Source of the DNA: Colwellia sp. 20A7
Lineage (GTDB): Bacteria; Pseudomonadota; Gammaproteobacteria; Enterobacterales; Alteromonadaceae
Reading direction: 5' to 3'
Length of the DNA: 64,000 nucleotides
NCBI RefSeq assembly: GCF_009832865.1
Contig: NZ_CP047130.1
Span: 310,001 to 374,000 of the forward strand
Every line of letters begins with the position of its first letter. Positions within the stretch are counted from its first letter, which is position 1. The translations under genes and the position numbers were made by a program. The notes below the pieces were generated by a model. It searched no databases. It was not told the DNA's origin and saw only the letters and a list, made by a program, of their open reading frames with translations. Of the stretch, positions 37,666-45,473 are shown one piece after another.

Positions 37666-38637
37666 TTAAAGGTTGTCGAGGCGACTTAACTTTTCATCTT
37701 GTTTAAAGGCGGCAATATTCTCGCTAAGCAAGTCAATTAATCGTTGTTGTGATTCATTACTTGCCCAAGCAATATGGGCAGTAATTTTTAAATTATCTAC
37801 ACTGTTTTCTTTTAAGGCAAGTAATAATGGGTGATCAGCAGGTGGTGGCTCTTGCTCTAATACATCAAGCACAGCGTAAGCTATTTGTTTAGTTTTTAAC
37901 GCAGCCAGTAAATCAATGCTATTCACTAATGGTCCACGTGCCGTATTAATTAACAACGCATTAGCTTTCATGTTCGCTAATACATTTTTATTAATTAAGT
38001 TGGTTGTTTCTTTAGTTTGTGGGCAATGTAGGCTGATAATATCTGCTTGTGCTATTGCTTGTTCAAAGCTAACTCTTCCTTGGCGCACTGTCGTACTACC
38101 TGGTCGTTCGCTAATTAATACCTTCATATTAAATGCCGTAGCAAGATCCACAACCGTTTTTCCTAAACATCCGTAGCCAATAACGGCTAAGGTTTTACCT
38201 GAAAGCTCGGTAATAGCATTGCCATGATAGCAAAAAGTATCACTTTTTTGCCAATGCCCCTGAGCTGTATTGCTATTATGGTGAGATGTTTGTTGATAAT
38301 ACTCAAGTATTTGAGCAAAGACATATTGCGCAATAGAATTACCAGCATACCCACTAACATTGGTAACAGCAATATTGTGTTGGTTTGCCGCGTTGATATC
38401 AATATTGTTATACCCGGTAGCAGCGATACAAATTAATTTCAACTGTGGTAGTTGCGCTAACATTTCAGCGGTAAAAACTACTTTATTAGTGATAATAATC
38501 TCAGCATCTATACAGCGTTCAAGTATCTGCTCTGTTGTCGTTGTTGGGTAGCAAGTAAGGTTAGTAACTTCTTGCTCTATTGTCGCAAAAGATATGTTTG
38601 CGCTAAAAGTTTTACTATCTAAAAAAACGGCTTTCAA
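37666..38637 (-). CDS. D-2-hydroxyacid dehydrogenase (glycerate dehydrogenase-like)
   Basis: An NAD-dependent D-isomer 2-hydroxyacid dehydrogenase of 323 residues. The Rossmann motif is GKTLAVIGYGCLGKTV. The conserved arginine segment is NTARGPLVN, and the catalytic Glu/His region ends VLEQEPP...ITAHIAWAS. It resembles HprA/glycerate dehydrogenases. The substrate is not certain. It is transcribed toward the FAD oxidoreductase and lies 92 bases downstream of nnrS on the same strand. Confidence 0.85.
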   Translation of the reverse strand: MKAVFLDSKTFSANISFATIEQEVTNLTCYPTTTTEQILERCIDAEIIITNKVVFTAEMLAQLPQLKLICIAATGYNNIDINAANQHNIAVTNVSGYAGNSIAQYVFAQILEYYQQTSHHNSNTAQGHWQKSDTFCYHGNAITELSGKTLAVIGYGCLGKTVVDLATAFNMKVLISERPGSTTVRQGRVSFEQAIAQADIISLHCPQTKETTNLINKNVLANMKANALLINTARGPLVNSIDLLAALKTKQIAYAVLDVLEQEPPPADHPLLLALKENSVDNLKITAHIAWASNESQQRLIDLLSENIAAFKQDEKLSRLDNL

Positions 38638-38729
38638 ATTGAATTATTTCCTATTGTCTTTTTTGTCTTTATTGTTATCTTGCATGTTAGCAGTTTTTCG
38701 CCACTTAGCATTAATAAGGCTACGTTGTT

Positions 38730-39935
38730 TTATCCAGGGCGACCATCTTTTCTAGCGCGCATTAACATAGGCGCATAAGTTACTACAAATATTCCAAAGG
38801 CTAATAGCCAAAAAGACCCACTAATATCGATAAATAATAGCGTTTTTTCAGGCGCAATCCAGGGACCAATAGCACGAATAAGTGCAGCCAGTGTTATGAA
38901 TATATAAGCCAATGTCATTGCTTTTGGAGGAGATAATGGACGACCTGTATGGCCTAATGACACCCTTGATATCATAGCTAAAATTAAACCACCCATGCCG
39001 CCAATAGTGATCAAATGCCAAATATGATTACTTGGTATTTCAGTCGTTAAGTAACTAGCGCCTAAAATGATTAACCCATAAGCAATAAATTTAATTGAGA
39101 TATGTAAAGACCATAATAGTGGTACTTCAAGCGTTAACCAAGGTTTCCATCTTAACCAGCGCATTGTTTGAAACAGCCCTGCAATAATTAATAATACGCC
39201 AAAACTCAAATCAGCAAAGCCGAGAACAGGCTCTAATAACAAATACAACATTGCTATACCTAAACTGCCATTAGTGAGCAAATCTAACCATGGTAAAGGG
39301 TTTACTTTAGGCGTATTAGTACCGTTAGCAGTAAACATAGGCGTAACGCGCCCCGCCATTACTGACATTAAAAAAGTAACTAGCATCACGCCCGCGTATG
39401 CCGAATAATTGATGGTAAAGGTGTCAGGATAATAAATTGCTAAATGCATTTCTAAATTGGCAATAGAAAACAATAGTAGTACAGGCACAAAAAATAAATT
39501 GCGATATTGTTTAATCGCTATCAGTGGTTTTGCTAAAACAAAAGCAACGGCAGGTAAAAAGCTTAAATCAATAATCGTTGTTAATGTATTGCCTAATATG
39601 GCAGGAAACAGCAGGGCAATACGACCCATGAGCCAAATTAAAAACAAAATCAGTAAGGTAGTACCTTGAGCACCACGGGTTCCAGTCCAGTTTTGTACAG
39701 CGGTAAGTAAAAAACCTGCAATAATTGCACAGCCAAAACCAAAAATCATTTCGTGAATATGCCACCAATAACCTCCACCCAAAGGTAATAAAGTGATTGT
39801 GCCTTTATACATTAATAGCCAAAGTGTGACTGCAACCATACTGAAAATAGCACCACTAAGAAAAAATGGGCGAAAGCCTAAACGTAATAGTGGTGTGATT
39901 TTTTGCTCTTTTTCTAGGTCGGTAATTTGCATCAT
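38730..39935 (-). CDS. nnrS: NnrS family haem/copper membrane protein
   Basis: A 401-residue integral membrane protein with about 12 helices. The conserved His/Trp segments of NnrS are visible: LLRLGFRPFFLSGA at the start, WWHIHEMIFGFGCAIIAGFLLTAVQNWTG, and MISRVSLGHTGRPL. NnrS proteins are induced by nitric oxide and help cells survive nitrosative stress. The FNR/DNR-like box 76 bases upstream supports oxygen- or NO-dependent control. No denitrification genes are seen beside it. Confidence 0.9.
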   Translation of the reverse strand: MMQITDLEKEQKITPLLRLGFRPFFLSGAIFSMVAVTLWLLMYKGTITLLPLGGGYWWHIHEMIFGFGCAIIAGFLLTAVQNWTGTRGAQGTTLLILFLIWLMGRIALLFPAILGNTLTTIIDLSFLPAVAFVLAKPLIAIKQYRNLFFVPVLLLFSIANLEMHLAIYYPDTFTINYSAYAGVMLVTFLMSVMAGRVTPMFTANGTNTPKVNPLPWLDLLTNGSLGIAMLYLLLEPVLGFADLSFGVLLIIAGLFQTMRWLRWKPWLTLEVPLLWSLHISIKFIAYGLIILGASYLTTEIPSNHIWHLITIGGMGGLILAMISRVSLGHTGRPLSPPKAMTLAYIFITLAALIRAIGPWIAPEKTLLFIDISGSFWLLAFGIFVVTYAPMLMRARKDGRPG

Positions 39936-40010
39936 TGTTACCTTGTAAAATTCTTGAGTAATTTACTCGGGTATTATGGATGTATTGTAATGAAATAGTT
40001 TTTAATTTGC

Positions 40011-40024
40011 TTGAATTAGATCAA
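40011..40024. promoter_or_regulatory. FNR/DNR-like box upstream of nnrS
   Basis: TTGAATTAGATCAA matches the FNR/DNR consensus TTGAT-N4-ATCAA at all but one position and lies 76 bases upstream of the nnrS start. NnrS genes are commonly under NNR/DNR/NsrR control, so the site is plausible. Confidence 0.65.
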
Positions 40025-40098
40025 TAAAATGTTCTTATCCGTAAGAGCTAATACAATTAATTAGAAGGTACATTAATTAAAAGTTAAAAGTTAAAAGT

Positions 40099-40112
40099 GA
40101 CAGTCGCTCAAA
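40099..40112. repeat. 14-bp repeat, copy 1 (gacagtcgctcaaa)
   Basis: This sequence recurs as gaccgtcgctcaaa at 41677-41690 and gaccgtcgcttaag at 53497-53510. Copies 1 and 2 flank the mobile-mystery module, and copy 3 lies beyond the integron array, so they may mark the ends of inserted units. Confidence 0.55.
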
Positions 40113-40140
40113 GATGACTTCTAGTTTAGCGAGTTAACTG

Positions 40141-40200
40141 TAACCACTCAATTATAATAACCAGCTACCGATATCACAGTTGATTTTTCGCACGTATAAG
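40141..40200. repeat. Dispersed repeat, copy A
   Basis: ataataaccagctaccgata and the following bases through cgcacgt resemble the segment at 52655-52700 (ataataaccacctacctata...cgcacgt). Copy A lies before the mobile-mystery module and copy B after the IS remnant, at the outer ends of the accessory region. Its nature is unknown. Confidence 0.5.
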
Positions 40201-40470
40201 AAATAATTAAAGCTATTTTGAATCGCTATTTCGCTTATGTTGTTATTTTTTGTTTTAAGGTGTTTTATAGACGGTCGACATTGTTAACCCTGAATTTTTA
40301 TGATGTACGTTACACTTAATAACAAGCGTAAGTATAAATTAAATGCAAAGCTCGCAAGAAAGTATTCTATCGTCAGACAACCACAAGTTCAGAACTTAAT
40401 AAATGGTATAACTTGACGGTTTTACTTTGAAGTAAGGATTATTTTTGTGTAATATACAGTTATATTTTAT

Positions 40471-40580
40471 ACATATATATGGATTAATAGTATTTTAAGT
40501 CCATATATATATGTATTTGTTATCCATAAAGTTCCATGTAAAGGTGGGATTTATTGGTTTTTGTTCCTTGTATATGGATA
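40471..40580. promoter_or_regulatory. Repeated inverted motif upstream of the mobile-mystery genes
   Basis: acatatatatgga (40471-40483) and tccatatatatatgt (40500-40514) form an inverted repeat. Related half-sites ttatcca (40520-40526) and tatatggata (40571-40580) follow before the ATG at 40597. HTH antitoxin-like proteins usually repress their own promoter, so this may be the operator of the first gene. Confidence 0.45.
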
Positions 40581-40596
40581 ATTTTACGGTGTTAAC

Positions 40597-41070
40597 ATGA
40601 GTATAAAATATATTGTTATCAAGCAATATCAAGAAATTATTGATGCGGCAGCAAAACAAGTATCAAAATTGAAAATGCCTCCAGAAGGATGGCTTCGCAC
40701 AAATAGAAAAGCACTACAAATGCCTGCAAAAATCATCATGAACAATGCCGGTATAAAATCAAGTGAGCTTTACCGTATAGAAAAAGCAGAAGTTGACGGA
40801 ACGTTAACCCTTAATAAATTAAGAGACACTGCTCATGCTATGGGTTGTGATCTTCACTATGCTATTGTGCCAAAGGATGAAATTAAAAACCTTATTAAAA
40901 ATAAAGCCCGTCTTCATGCGCTTACCTTACTGAAAAACGCCAGTGTGCATATGCAACTTGAAGAGCAAGGTACGACAAAAGCGCAAATAGAATCACAAGT
41001 TGATGAATTATCTAATAAGCTAATAAAAGAAATGCCTGAATGGTTTTTGGGGGAAACTAATGATCACTAA
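40597..41070 (+). CDS. Mobile mystery protein A (HTH regulator)
   Basis: A 157-residue protein with a helix-turn-helix in the middle (MPAKIIMNNAGIKSSELYRIEKAEVDGTLTLNKLRDTAHAMGC). It matches the TIGR02612-type mobile mystery protein A, which is always found upstream of the Fic-domain protein B and often in mobile regions. The two genes overlap by 11 bases here. The pair behaves like a toxin-antitoxin or regulatory module, though the family's function is not established. Repeated inverted motifs upstream suggest self-repression. Because B is frameshifted, this may be a degenerating copy. Confidence 0.82.
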   Translation: MSIKYIVIKQYQEIIDAAAKQVSKLKMPPEGWLRTNRKALQMPAKIIMNNAGIKSSELYRIEKAEVDGTLTLNKLRDTAHAMGCDLHYAIVPKDEIKNLIKNKARLHALTLLKNASVHMQLEEQGTTKAQIESQVDELSNKLIKEMPEWFLGETNDH

Positions 41071-41652
41071 CGACAGTATCGAAGGAGCTACCCCATTAGA
41101 TCCCGATGAATTATCAGGTTTGAAATTCAAACATATTACTACACGGAATCAACTCGACGAATTAGAACAAGCTAATATTGTAAATGGTTTACTTTGGCTA
41201 AAGAAAAACAGTAACCGAGAGGATGTGTTAACGATTAATTTTGCTTTAAATTTACATAAAGCACTGTTTAAAGACGTTTGGAAATGGGCTGGGACGATTA
41301 GATTAACAGAGAAGAATATTGGTGATGACCCTTTTCAAATATCTGTAAATTTAAGAAACTTACTTGACGATTGTTCTGCTTGGATTGAGTTTGATACGTA
41401 TCCGGCACACGAATCCATTTTAAGGTTTCATCATCAACTTGTAAAAATACACCCTTTCCCAAATGGTAATGGTCGATTTTCTAGAATCTACGCAGATCTC
41501 ATTGCCAAGAAAGCATTTGACATACCCCTATAAACTGGAGAGGAAAAGCATTGGATACAATGACAGAAACTAGATCAAAGTATATTCAAGCCCTTCGTAT
41601 TGCTGATAGCGGTGATATATCTGCAATGCTTTCTTTATATGGAGAAAGCTAG
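41060..41652 (+). pseudogene. Mobile mystery protein B (Fic domain), frameshifted near the C-terminus
   Basis: The frame to 41533 encodes 157 residues with the full Fic motif HPFPNGNGRFSR, the catalytic core of Fic AMP-transferases. It stops abruptly after FDIPL. The -1 frame from 41533 continues with NWRGKALDTMTETRSKYIQA and on to LSLYGES, stopping at 41650-41652. This is the expected C-terminus and brings the total to ~197 residues, the usual family length. One base missing at about 41530-41533 explains it. The catalytic motif is intact, so a truncated product could still act. Confidence 0.8.
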
Positions 41653-41676
41653 ATTGTTTTCAGTAAAATTAACAAG

Positions 41677-41690
41677 GACCGTCGCTCAAA
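41677..41690. repeat. 14-bp repeat, copy 2 (gaccgtcgctcaaa)
   Basis: It matches copy 1 (40099-40112) at 13 of 14 bases and lies 24 bases after the end of the Fic pseudogene. The pair brackets the 1.6-kb module in direct orientation. Confidence 0.6.
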
Positions 41691-41757
41691 TTTATATTGA
41701 ACTATATCAATAAAAGATAATATAAAATGAAAGGTTAGCTTTTTCTAAAGGTTGGAT

Positions 41758-41790
41758 GCTAACCAAGATAAAAATGAACACTTGGTTAGC
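41758..41790 (-). terminator. Inverted repeat after trxA
   Basis: gctaaccaag and cttggttagc form a perfect 10-bp stem just beyond the trxA stop. There is no strong U-tract on the - strand, so it is a candidate terminator or 3' hairpin. Confidence 0.5.
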
Positions 41791-41796
41791 CTTAAC

Positions 41797-42129
41797 TTAT
41801 TGATTAACGAAAGCTCTAATTTTACTGACCGATGAAGCCCCTACATTGGTTGCAATTGGCTCTCCATTTTTTAATAACAACAGTGTTGGAAGACCTCTAA
41901 TACCATATTTTATCATTAGCTCTTGACTATTATCTGCGTCAATTTTAACTACTTTAAGGCTTTCGTTTTCTTGTGCTATTTGCTCTACTACAGGCGCAAT
42001 CATTTTACACGGCCCACACCAAGGGGCGTAAAAATCAACCAGAATATCTCCTTCAAATTGCAGTACCTCTGTTTCATATTCTTCTGCAGTGATGGCTTTA
42101 ACGGTATTTAATTGTGTTTGAACAGTCAT
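41797..42129 (-). CDS. Thioredoxin
   Basis: A 110-residue thioredoxin with active site WCGPCKM (Cys38 and Cys41) and the cis-Pro region RGLPTLLLLKNGE. It is a cytoplasmic disulfide reductase. It is divergent from a LysR-family gene with a 129-base shared promoter region, so the regulator may control it. It is not certain that it is the housekeeping trxA, since a second copy may exist elsewhere. Confidence 0.92.
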   Translation of the reverse strand: MTVQTQLNTVKAITAEEYETEVLQFEGDILVDFYAPWCGPCKMIAPVVEQIAQENESLKVVKIDADNSQELMIKYGIRGLPTLLLLKNGEPIATNVGASSVSKIRAFVNQ

Positions 42130-42213
42130 TTTTTATTCCTTAAGTTTACAAATAGGTTTCCAAATAAATTTACAAACCGAAGTATATTCAAGTTGTATTA
42201 ACTTGATTAGCCG

Positions 42214-42266
42214 TGTTTAATGAGAACTATTGTTCCATAAATGAAACAGTGATGTTTAATGATAAC
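42214..42266. promoter_or_regulatory. Direct repeats at the lysR start (autoregulatory candidate)
   Basis: tgtttaatgagaac (42214-42227) and tgtttaatgataac (42253-42266) are direct repeats 39 bases apart. The second covers the lysR start codon. Between them TGTTCC-ataaat-GAAACA forms an imperfect dyad of the kind LysR proteins bind. Confidence 0.4.
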
Positions 42267-43140
42267 TAATTTAGATGATCTATTACTTTTTGTTGTATTA
42301 GTAGAAGCCGGGACTTTCACCGCTGGCGCCAAAAAACTCAACATGCCTAAATCAACATTAAGTAGGCGGCTAGCGCAGTTAGAAGATAAGTTAGGTAGTG
42401 AGCTATTGATACGTACTACACGTAACCAAACGTTAACAGAAAGCGGGCGCTTACTTTATTGTGCTTGTAAAAACCACATTGATGCGTTGAGCAAAGTGGA
42501 AGAGAAAATTGGCTCATTGATAGACCAGCCACAAGGTAATTTGAATATTCTATTACCGTTAGAATTCTTCAATAAAGTGATCAGTACGTTGATTGTAGAC
42601 TTTGTGCAGTTATATCCAAAAATAGCCTTGAACTGTCAACATTACTCAGCAGCAATGCCTGAATTTGATCATCATTACGACTTATGTTTTGTGTTGCACG
42701 AGCAGACATTACCAGCATCTAATTGGATAGGAAAAGAACTGTTAAGTTTTCCTCAATCTATTTATGCGTCATCAGAATTTGATACGCGCAACATTAAAAC
42801 GCCAGAAGATTTATCTCAATATCCCTGTATTCTATCGGAAGATGGCCAGCCATGGTTTTTTCGTGATAATAATAAGTTACAAGCTGTTTATGGTCAGAAC
42901 CGCATTACACTTTCTAGTCCTGAAATGCGTTTACAGGCGACTCAGAAAAATCTTGGTTTGTGTAAGCTTGCTGATTATGTTTTACAGTCTTCGTCTCAAA
43001 AAGAGCAGCTACAACGTTTATCATTAACTAAAAAACCGACTGCGCAACGTTTAAGCGTGCTGTATCAAAGTAGAAATGTTGCGATGAAAACCCGCATTTT
43101 CTTGGATTTTTTTCAAAGTAATATTGGTCAATTACTTTGA
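42259..43140 (+). CDS. LysR-family transcriptional regulator
   Basis: A 293-residue LTTR. The N-terminal winged HTH reads LLLFVVLVEAGTFTAGAKKLNMPKSTLSRRLAQLEDKLGSELL, and the rest is the effector-binding domain. It is divergent from the thioredoxin gene, the classical arrangement for an LTTR target. The inducer cannot be inferred. A strong hairpin follows the gene. Confidence 0.88.
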   Translation: MITNLDDLLLFVVLVEAGTFTAGAKKLNMPKSTLSRRLAQLEDKLGSELLIRTTRNQTLTESGRLLYCACKNHIDALSKVEEKIGSLIDQPQGNLNILLPLEFFNKVISTLIVDFVQLYPKIALNCQHYSAAMPEFDHHYDLCFVLHEQTLPASNWIGKELLSFPQSIYASSEFDTRNIKTPEDLSQYPCILSEDGQPWFFRDNNKLQAVYGQNRITLSSPEMRLQATQKNLGLCKLADYVLQSSSQKEQLQRLSLTKKPTAQRLSVLYQSRNVAMKTRIFLDFFQSNIGQLL

Positions 43141-43190
43141 TTTTATTGCTGCTTAAATGTAGCTGTATATAAATACAGCTTAGTATGATT

Positions 43191-43344
43191 CCTTCTTTCT
43201 ACAAGAAAGAAGGCAAAATGCCTTCTTTTACACATCAACCAGTCAAGTGGTATGTTTTTAACTAATTGATTTGCTGATAACAATCGAGTAATGTGAATAT
43301 ATTATAAAATTATGGACGATTAATACTCTCTTGTAGAAAGAAGG
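43191..43344. repeat. 16-bp perfect inverted repeat at the array's left edge
   Basis: ccttctttctacaaga (43191-43206) and its exact complement tcttgtagaaagaagg (43329-43344) bracket ~120 bases without a gene, just before the first attC fragment. It could be a MITE-like remnant. It could also come from a duplicated terminator hairpin. Confidence 0.65.
43206..43228 (+). terminator. Terminator-like hairpin after the lysR gene
   Basis: aaagaaggca and tgccttcttt pair perfectly around a 3-base loop and end in a short T run. The left arm can also pair with ccttctttct at 43191-43200, so two alternative hairpins are possible. Confidence 0.6.
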
Positions 43345-43348
43345 TATG

Positions 43349-43372
43349 TTGCCTCATAATAAACTGTTAGCA
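43349..43372 (+). other. Degenerate right half of an attC site
   Basis: ttgcctcataataaactg followed by gttagca resembles the right end of the intact sites downstream (ttgcctcttagtaaggcgttagc). The left half is missing. This would mark the upstream junction of the first visible cassette. Confidence 0.5.
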
Positions 43373-43403
43373 CTATAGTCAAATTTCGGAGTAAATTTAA
43401 ATT

Positions 43404-43754
43404 ATGATTTTCCAAATTGAAAACTTAAATAATCAATCTGAAATATGTGAAGCATTAAAGTCACTTATTGAAGATAATATTGATGAATTAAAAAAAGAAA
43501 TTATCGCGGATTTGTCTCATATTGATCAACGTGCGACAAACTATACAGGGTTAAGAATTGACAATATTTCCCATGCTAAAGGCAATGAATATCAATTAGA
43601 CTACAGCTATGATTATAATATTTATAATGGTTGTGCTGATATGGATGTAAACGATGAGGTTGCAGATTGCTTACTTTTTACTATCGACGATGATGGGGAG
43701 TTAGAATTTGATTACCCCGTTTATGAAGAAAGAAGCACAGCCGATGAATTATAG
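43404..43754 (+). CDS. Cassette-encoded acidic protein of unknown function
   Basis: A 116-residue, strongly acidic soluble protein with many Asp and Glu, especially at the C-terminus (DDDGELEFDYPVYEERSTADEL). I do not recognise the family. The middle (YQLDYSYDYNIYNGCADMDVNDEVADCLLFTIDDDGELEF) resembles small beta-strand-rich immunity-like proteins, but that is only impression. It fills a single integron cassette: a partial attC precedes it, and an intact attC begins one base after its stop. Confidence 0.7.
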   Translation: MIFQIENLNNQSEICEALKSLIEDNIDELKKEIIADLSHIDQRATNYTGLRIDNISHAKGNEYQLDYSYDYNIYNGCADMDVNDEVADCLLFTIDDDGELEFDYPVYEERSTADEL

Positions 43755-43853
43755 TGCTAACAAGTTGCTCAAAAGGACAAAAAACAGTTTGCTGTTTTTC
43801 GTGCCTCAAACATTTTAGCAAACTATTTTTTGCCTCTTAGTAAGGCGTTAGCC
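43755..43853 (+). other. attC site 1
   Basis: The site runs from tgctaac (R'') to GTTAGCC (R'). Its inner arms are cagtttgct and agcaaact, with a spacer holding cgtgcctc. It matches the other sites in the array in layout and length (99 bases). Confidence 0.85.
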
Positions 43854-43877
43854 TTCTCTCTTACATGGTGTTCATTT

Positions 43878-44687
43878 GTGACCTCTGTATTTAAATACAT
43901 GCAATATAGACCTGAGTTCTTTGATAATTTCTTTTTGAAATTATCTCGCTTTGGCGAATTCAATGATCCATTTGAAATGGTTATGGGTAATTATCTAAGT
44001 TCCGCAGATAAAGAAGAATATGATTTAATCATGTCACTTTCTAGCACATTATCTGATGGGGCTGCATATTACGATATAGCATACGACGCGCAAGCTGGTG
44101 TTAGAGCAAGTATTGGAGTGTTATGTTTTGCGTCAGAAGAGAGCAATCTTTTAATGTGGGCGCACTACGCCAATAATCATGAAGGTATATGCATAGAGCT
44201 TGATAAGACGGCTGACTTTTTTACTGGAAAATATAAAAATGCTACTGAATTTTTTGGCGAAACAATGGATGATCACTACCAAAACATAGGTGAGTTACGA
44301 AAAGTTAAATATACACTTGAACGTCCAACTTACATTGAGCCAAGTGAGCTTGAATACGATACTGAGTCATGGTTTGTTAAATCACCAGAGTGGGAATATG
44401 AACAAGAGCATCGCTTGTTATTGCCTATTGATCTAGCTACGAAGCCTCCTAAATCAAATATGTATTTTTATGCTCTAGAACCAAAAATGATAAAATCAGT
44501 CATATTAGGCTGCCAAATGACTGTGGCTATAAAAAAAGAGGTTTATGAAAAATGTAGAAACCTTGGTATAAAGGTTCGTGAAGCGTACGTTCATTCTCAT
44601 CAATTCAAACTTGATATTGTTGATTACGATGAACAGAATCAAAGTAAGTATATCAATATGTATAACTTAAATAGAATGACTCGCTAA
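43878..44687 (+). CDS. DUF2971 domain protein (integron cassette)
   Basis: A ~270-residue protein of the DUF2971 family. The N-terminal block FKYMQYRPEFFDNFFLKLS..EFNDPFEM and the central CFASEESNLLMWAHYANNHEGICIEL are characteristic. DUF2971 proteins are widespread in accessory DNA; their function is not established. The frame is open from TTG 43830 inside attC 1. GTG 43878 (VTSVFKYMQ) just after the attC is the better start, with ATG 43899 as the alternative. attC 2 starts just after the stop, so it is one cassette. Confidence 0.82.
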   Translation: MTSVFKYMQYRPEFFDNFFLKLSRFGEFNDPFEMVMGNYLSSADKEEYDLIMSLSSTLSDGAAYYDIAYDAQAGVRASIGVLCFASEESNLLMWAHYANNHEGICIELDKTADFFTGKYKNATEFFGETMDDHYQNIGELRKVKYTLERPTYIEPSELEYDTESWFVKSPEWEYEQEHRLLLPIDLATKPPKSNMYFYALEPKMIKSVILGCQMTVAIKKEVYEKCRNLGIKVREAYVHSHQFKLDIVDYDEQNQSKYINMYNLNRMTR

Positions 44688-44694
44688 CAAAGAA

Positions 44695-44797
44695 GGCTAA
44701 CAAGAAAATAAACAAGGACACGTAACAGTTGGCTACGTTTCGCTTCGCTCCACAATTTTAGCCAACCATTACTTAGCCTGTTATTTAGGCGTTATAT
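44695..44797 (+). other. attC site 2
   Basis: From GGCTAAC (R'') to GTTATAT (R'). The inner arms cagttggct and agccaac are complementary, with a long spacer. 103 bases. Confidence 0.88.
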
Positions 44798-45047
44798 GTA
44801 TATTCCGATTGATGTTTGGTTTTTTGGAAAGGGCGTTTATAAACTTAACTATTTGTAAATGTTGCTACGAGTTTTAGCTATAATCGTTTATCTAAAGTTG
44901 TTAACTAGCTTTGTATTTATGGTAAGTTTTAACGTAACAAGTTAATCTATTATTAGTTACTGTTTGTAAATAGCTCAAATTTTAATGCATTTAAAACTAC
45001 CGATTTTTACTCGTAGCTTTAGCGTTTTTAGTTTAAGTTTATCAACC
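44798..45047. other. ORF-less cassette A
   Basis: 250 bases between two intact attC sites without a credible reading frame on either strand. gctacgagt (44864-44872) and actcgtagc (45009-45017) are exact complements ~140 bases apart. They could close a long structure, and a TATAAT-like tract lies after the left arm. It may encode a structured RNA, carry a promoter, or be a decayed gene. Confidence 0.55.
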
Positions 45048-45143
45048 ATATAACAAGCAATTCAACGGGACACATACAGCTGGCTGTGCTCGTGCCTCGC
45101 AATTTTAGCCAGCTATATTTAGCCCATTAATTGGGCGTTATAT
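45048..45143 (+). other. attC site 3
   Basis: From atataac (R'') to GTTATAT (R'). The inner arms cagctggct and agccagct pair perfectly around gtgctcgtgcctcgcaatttt. 96 bases. Confidence 0.9.
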
Positions 45144-45366
45144 GCCAATGAAATTTAGCTTTAAATAAAGTGATTTTTAGTGGATAGTTTTACGCTAAAG
45201 TAGGGTGTTCGTTTACACGAATAAGCATTGCCTTTTATTCCTTTTTCAAAGGAGGCAACGCTATTCATTTAGCTTAACCTTTTGTGTGTAGCGTAAAAGT
45301 TCACAGTTAGGTTATATTATTACGTGTGGCTTAACTTGTTGTAGTGATTGTTTATACTTTCGTTGC
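45144..45366. other. ORF-less cassette B
   Basis: About 220 bases between attC 3 and attC 4 with no usable reading frame. ttttacgcta (45188-45197) and tagcgtaaaa (45289-45298) are exact complements ~90 bases apart. Between them ttgcc...ggcaa encloses an internal cctttttcaaagg hairpin. The nested layout suggests a folded RNA or a DNA-level structure. Confidence 0.55.
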
Positions 45367-45460
45367 ATATAACAAGGTTTTAAAGCCGGACAAATAACAG
45401 TTGGCTTTCGCTTCGCGATTATAGCCCAACTATCATTTGCCACTTAAAATGGCGTTAGGC
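45367..45460 (+). other. attC site 4
   Basis: From atataac (R'') to GTTAGGC (R'). The inner arms are cagttggct and agcccaact with a ttcgcttcgcgattat spacer. 94 bases. The next cassette gene starts 13 bases beyond. Confidence 0.9.
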
Positions 45461-45473
45461 ATTTAGGGAAAGT

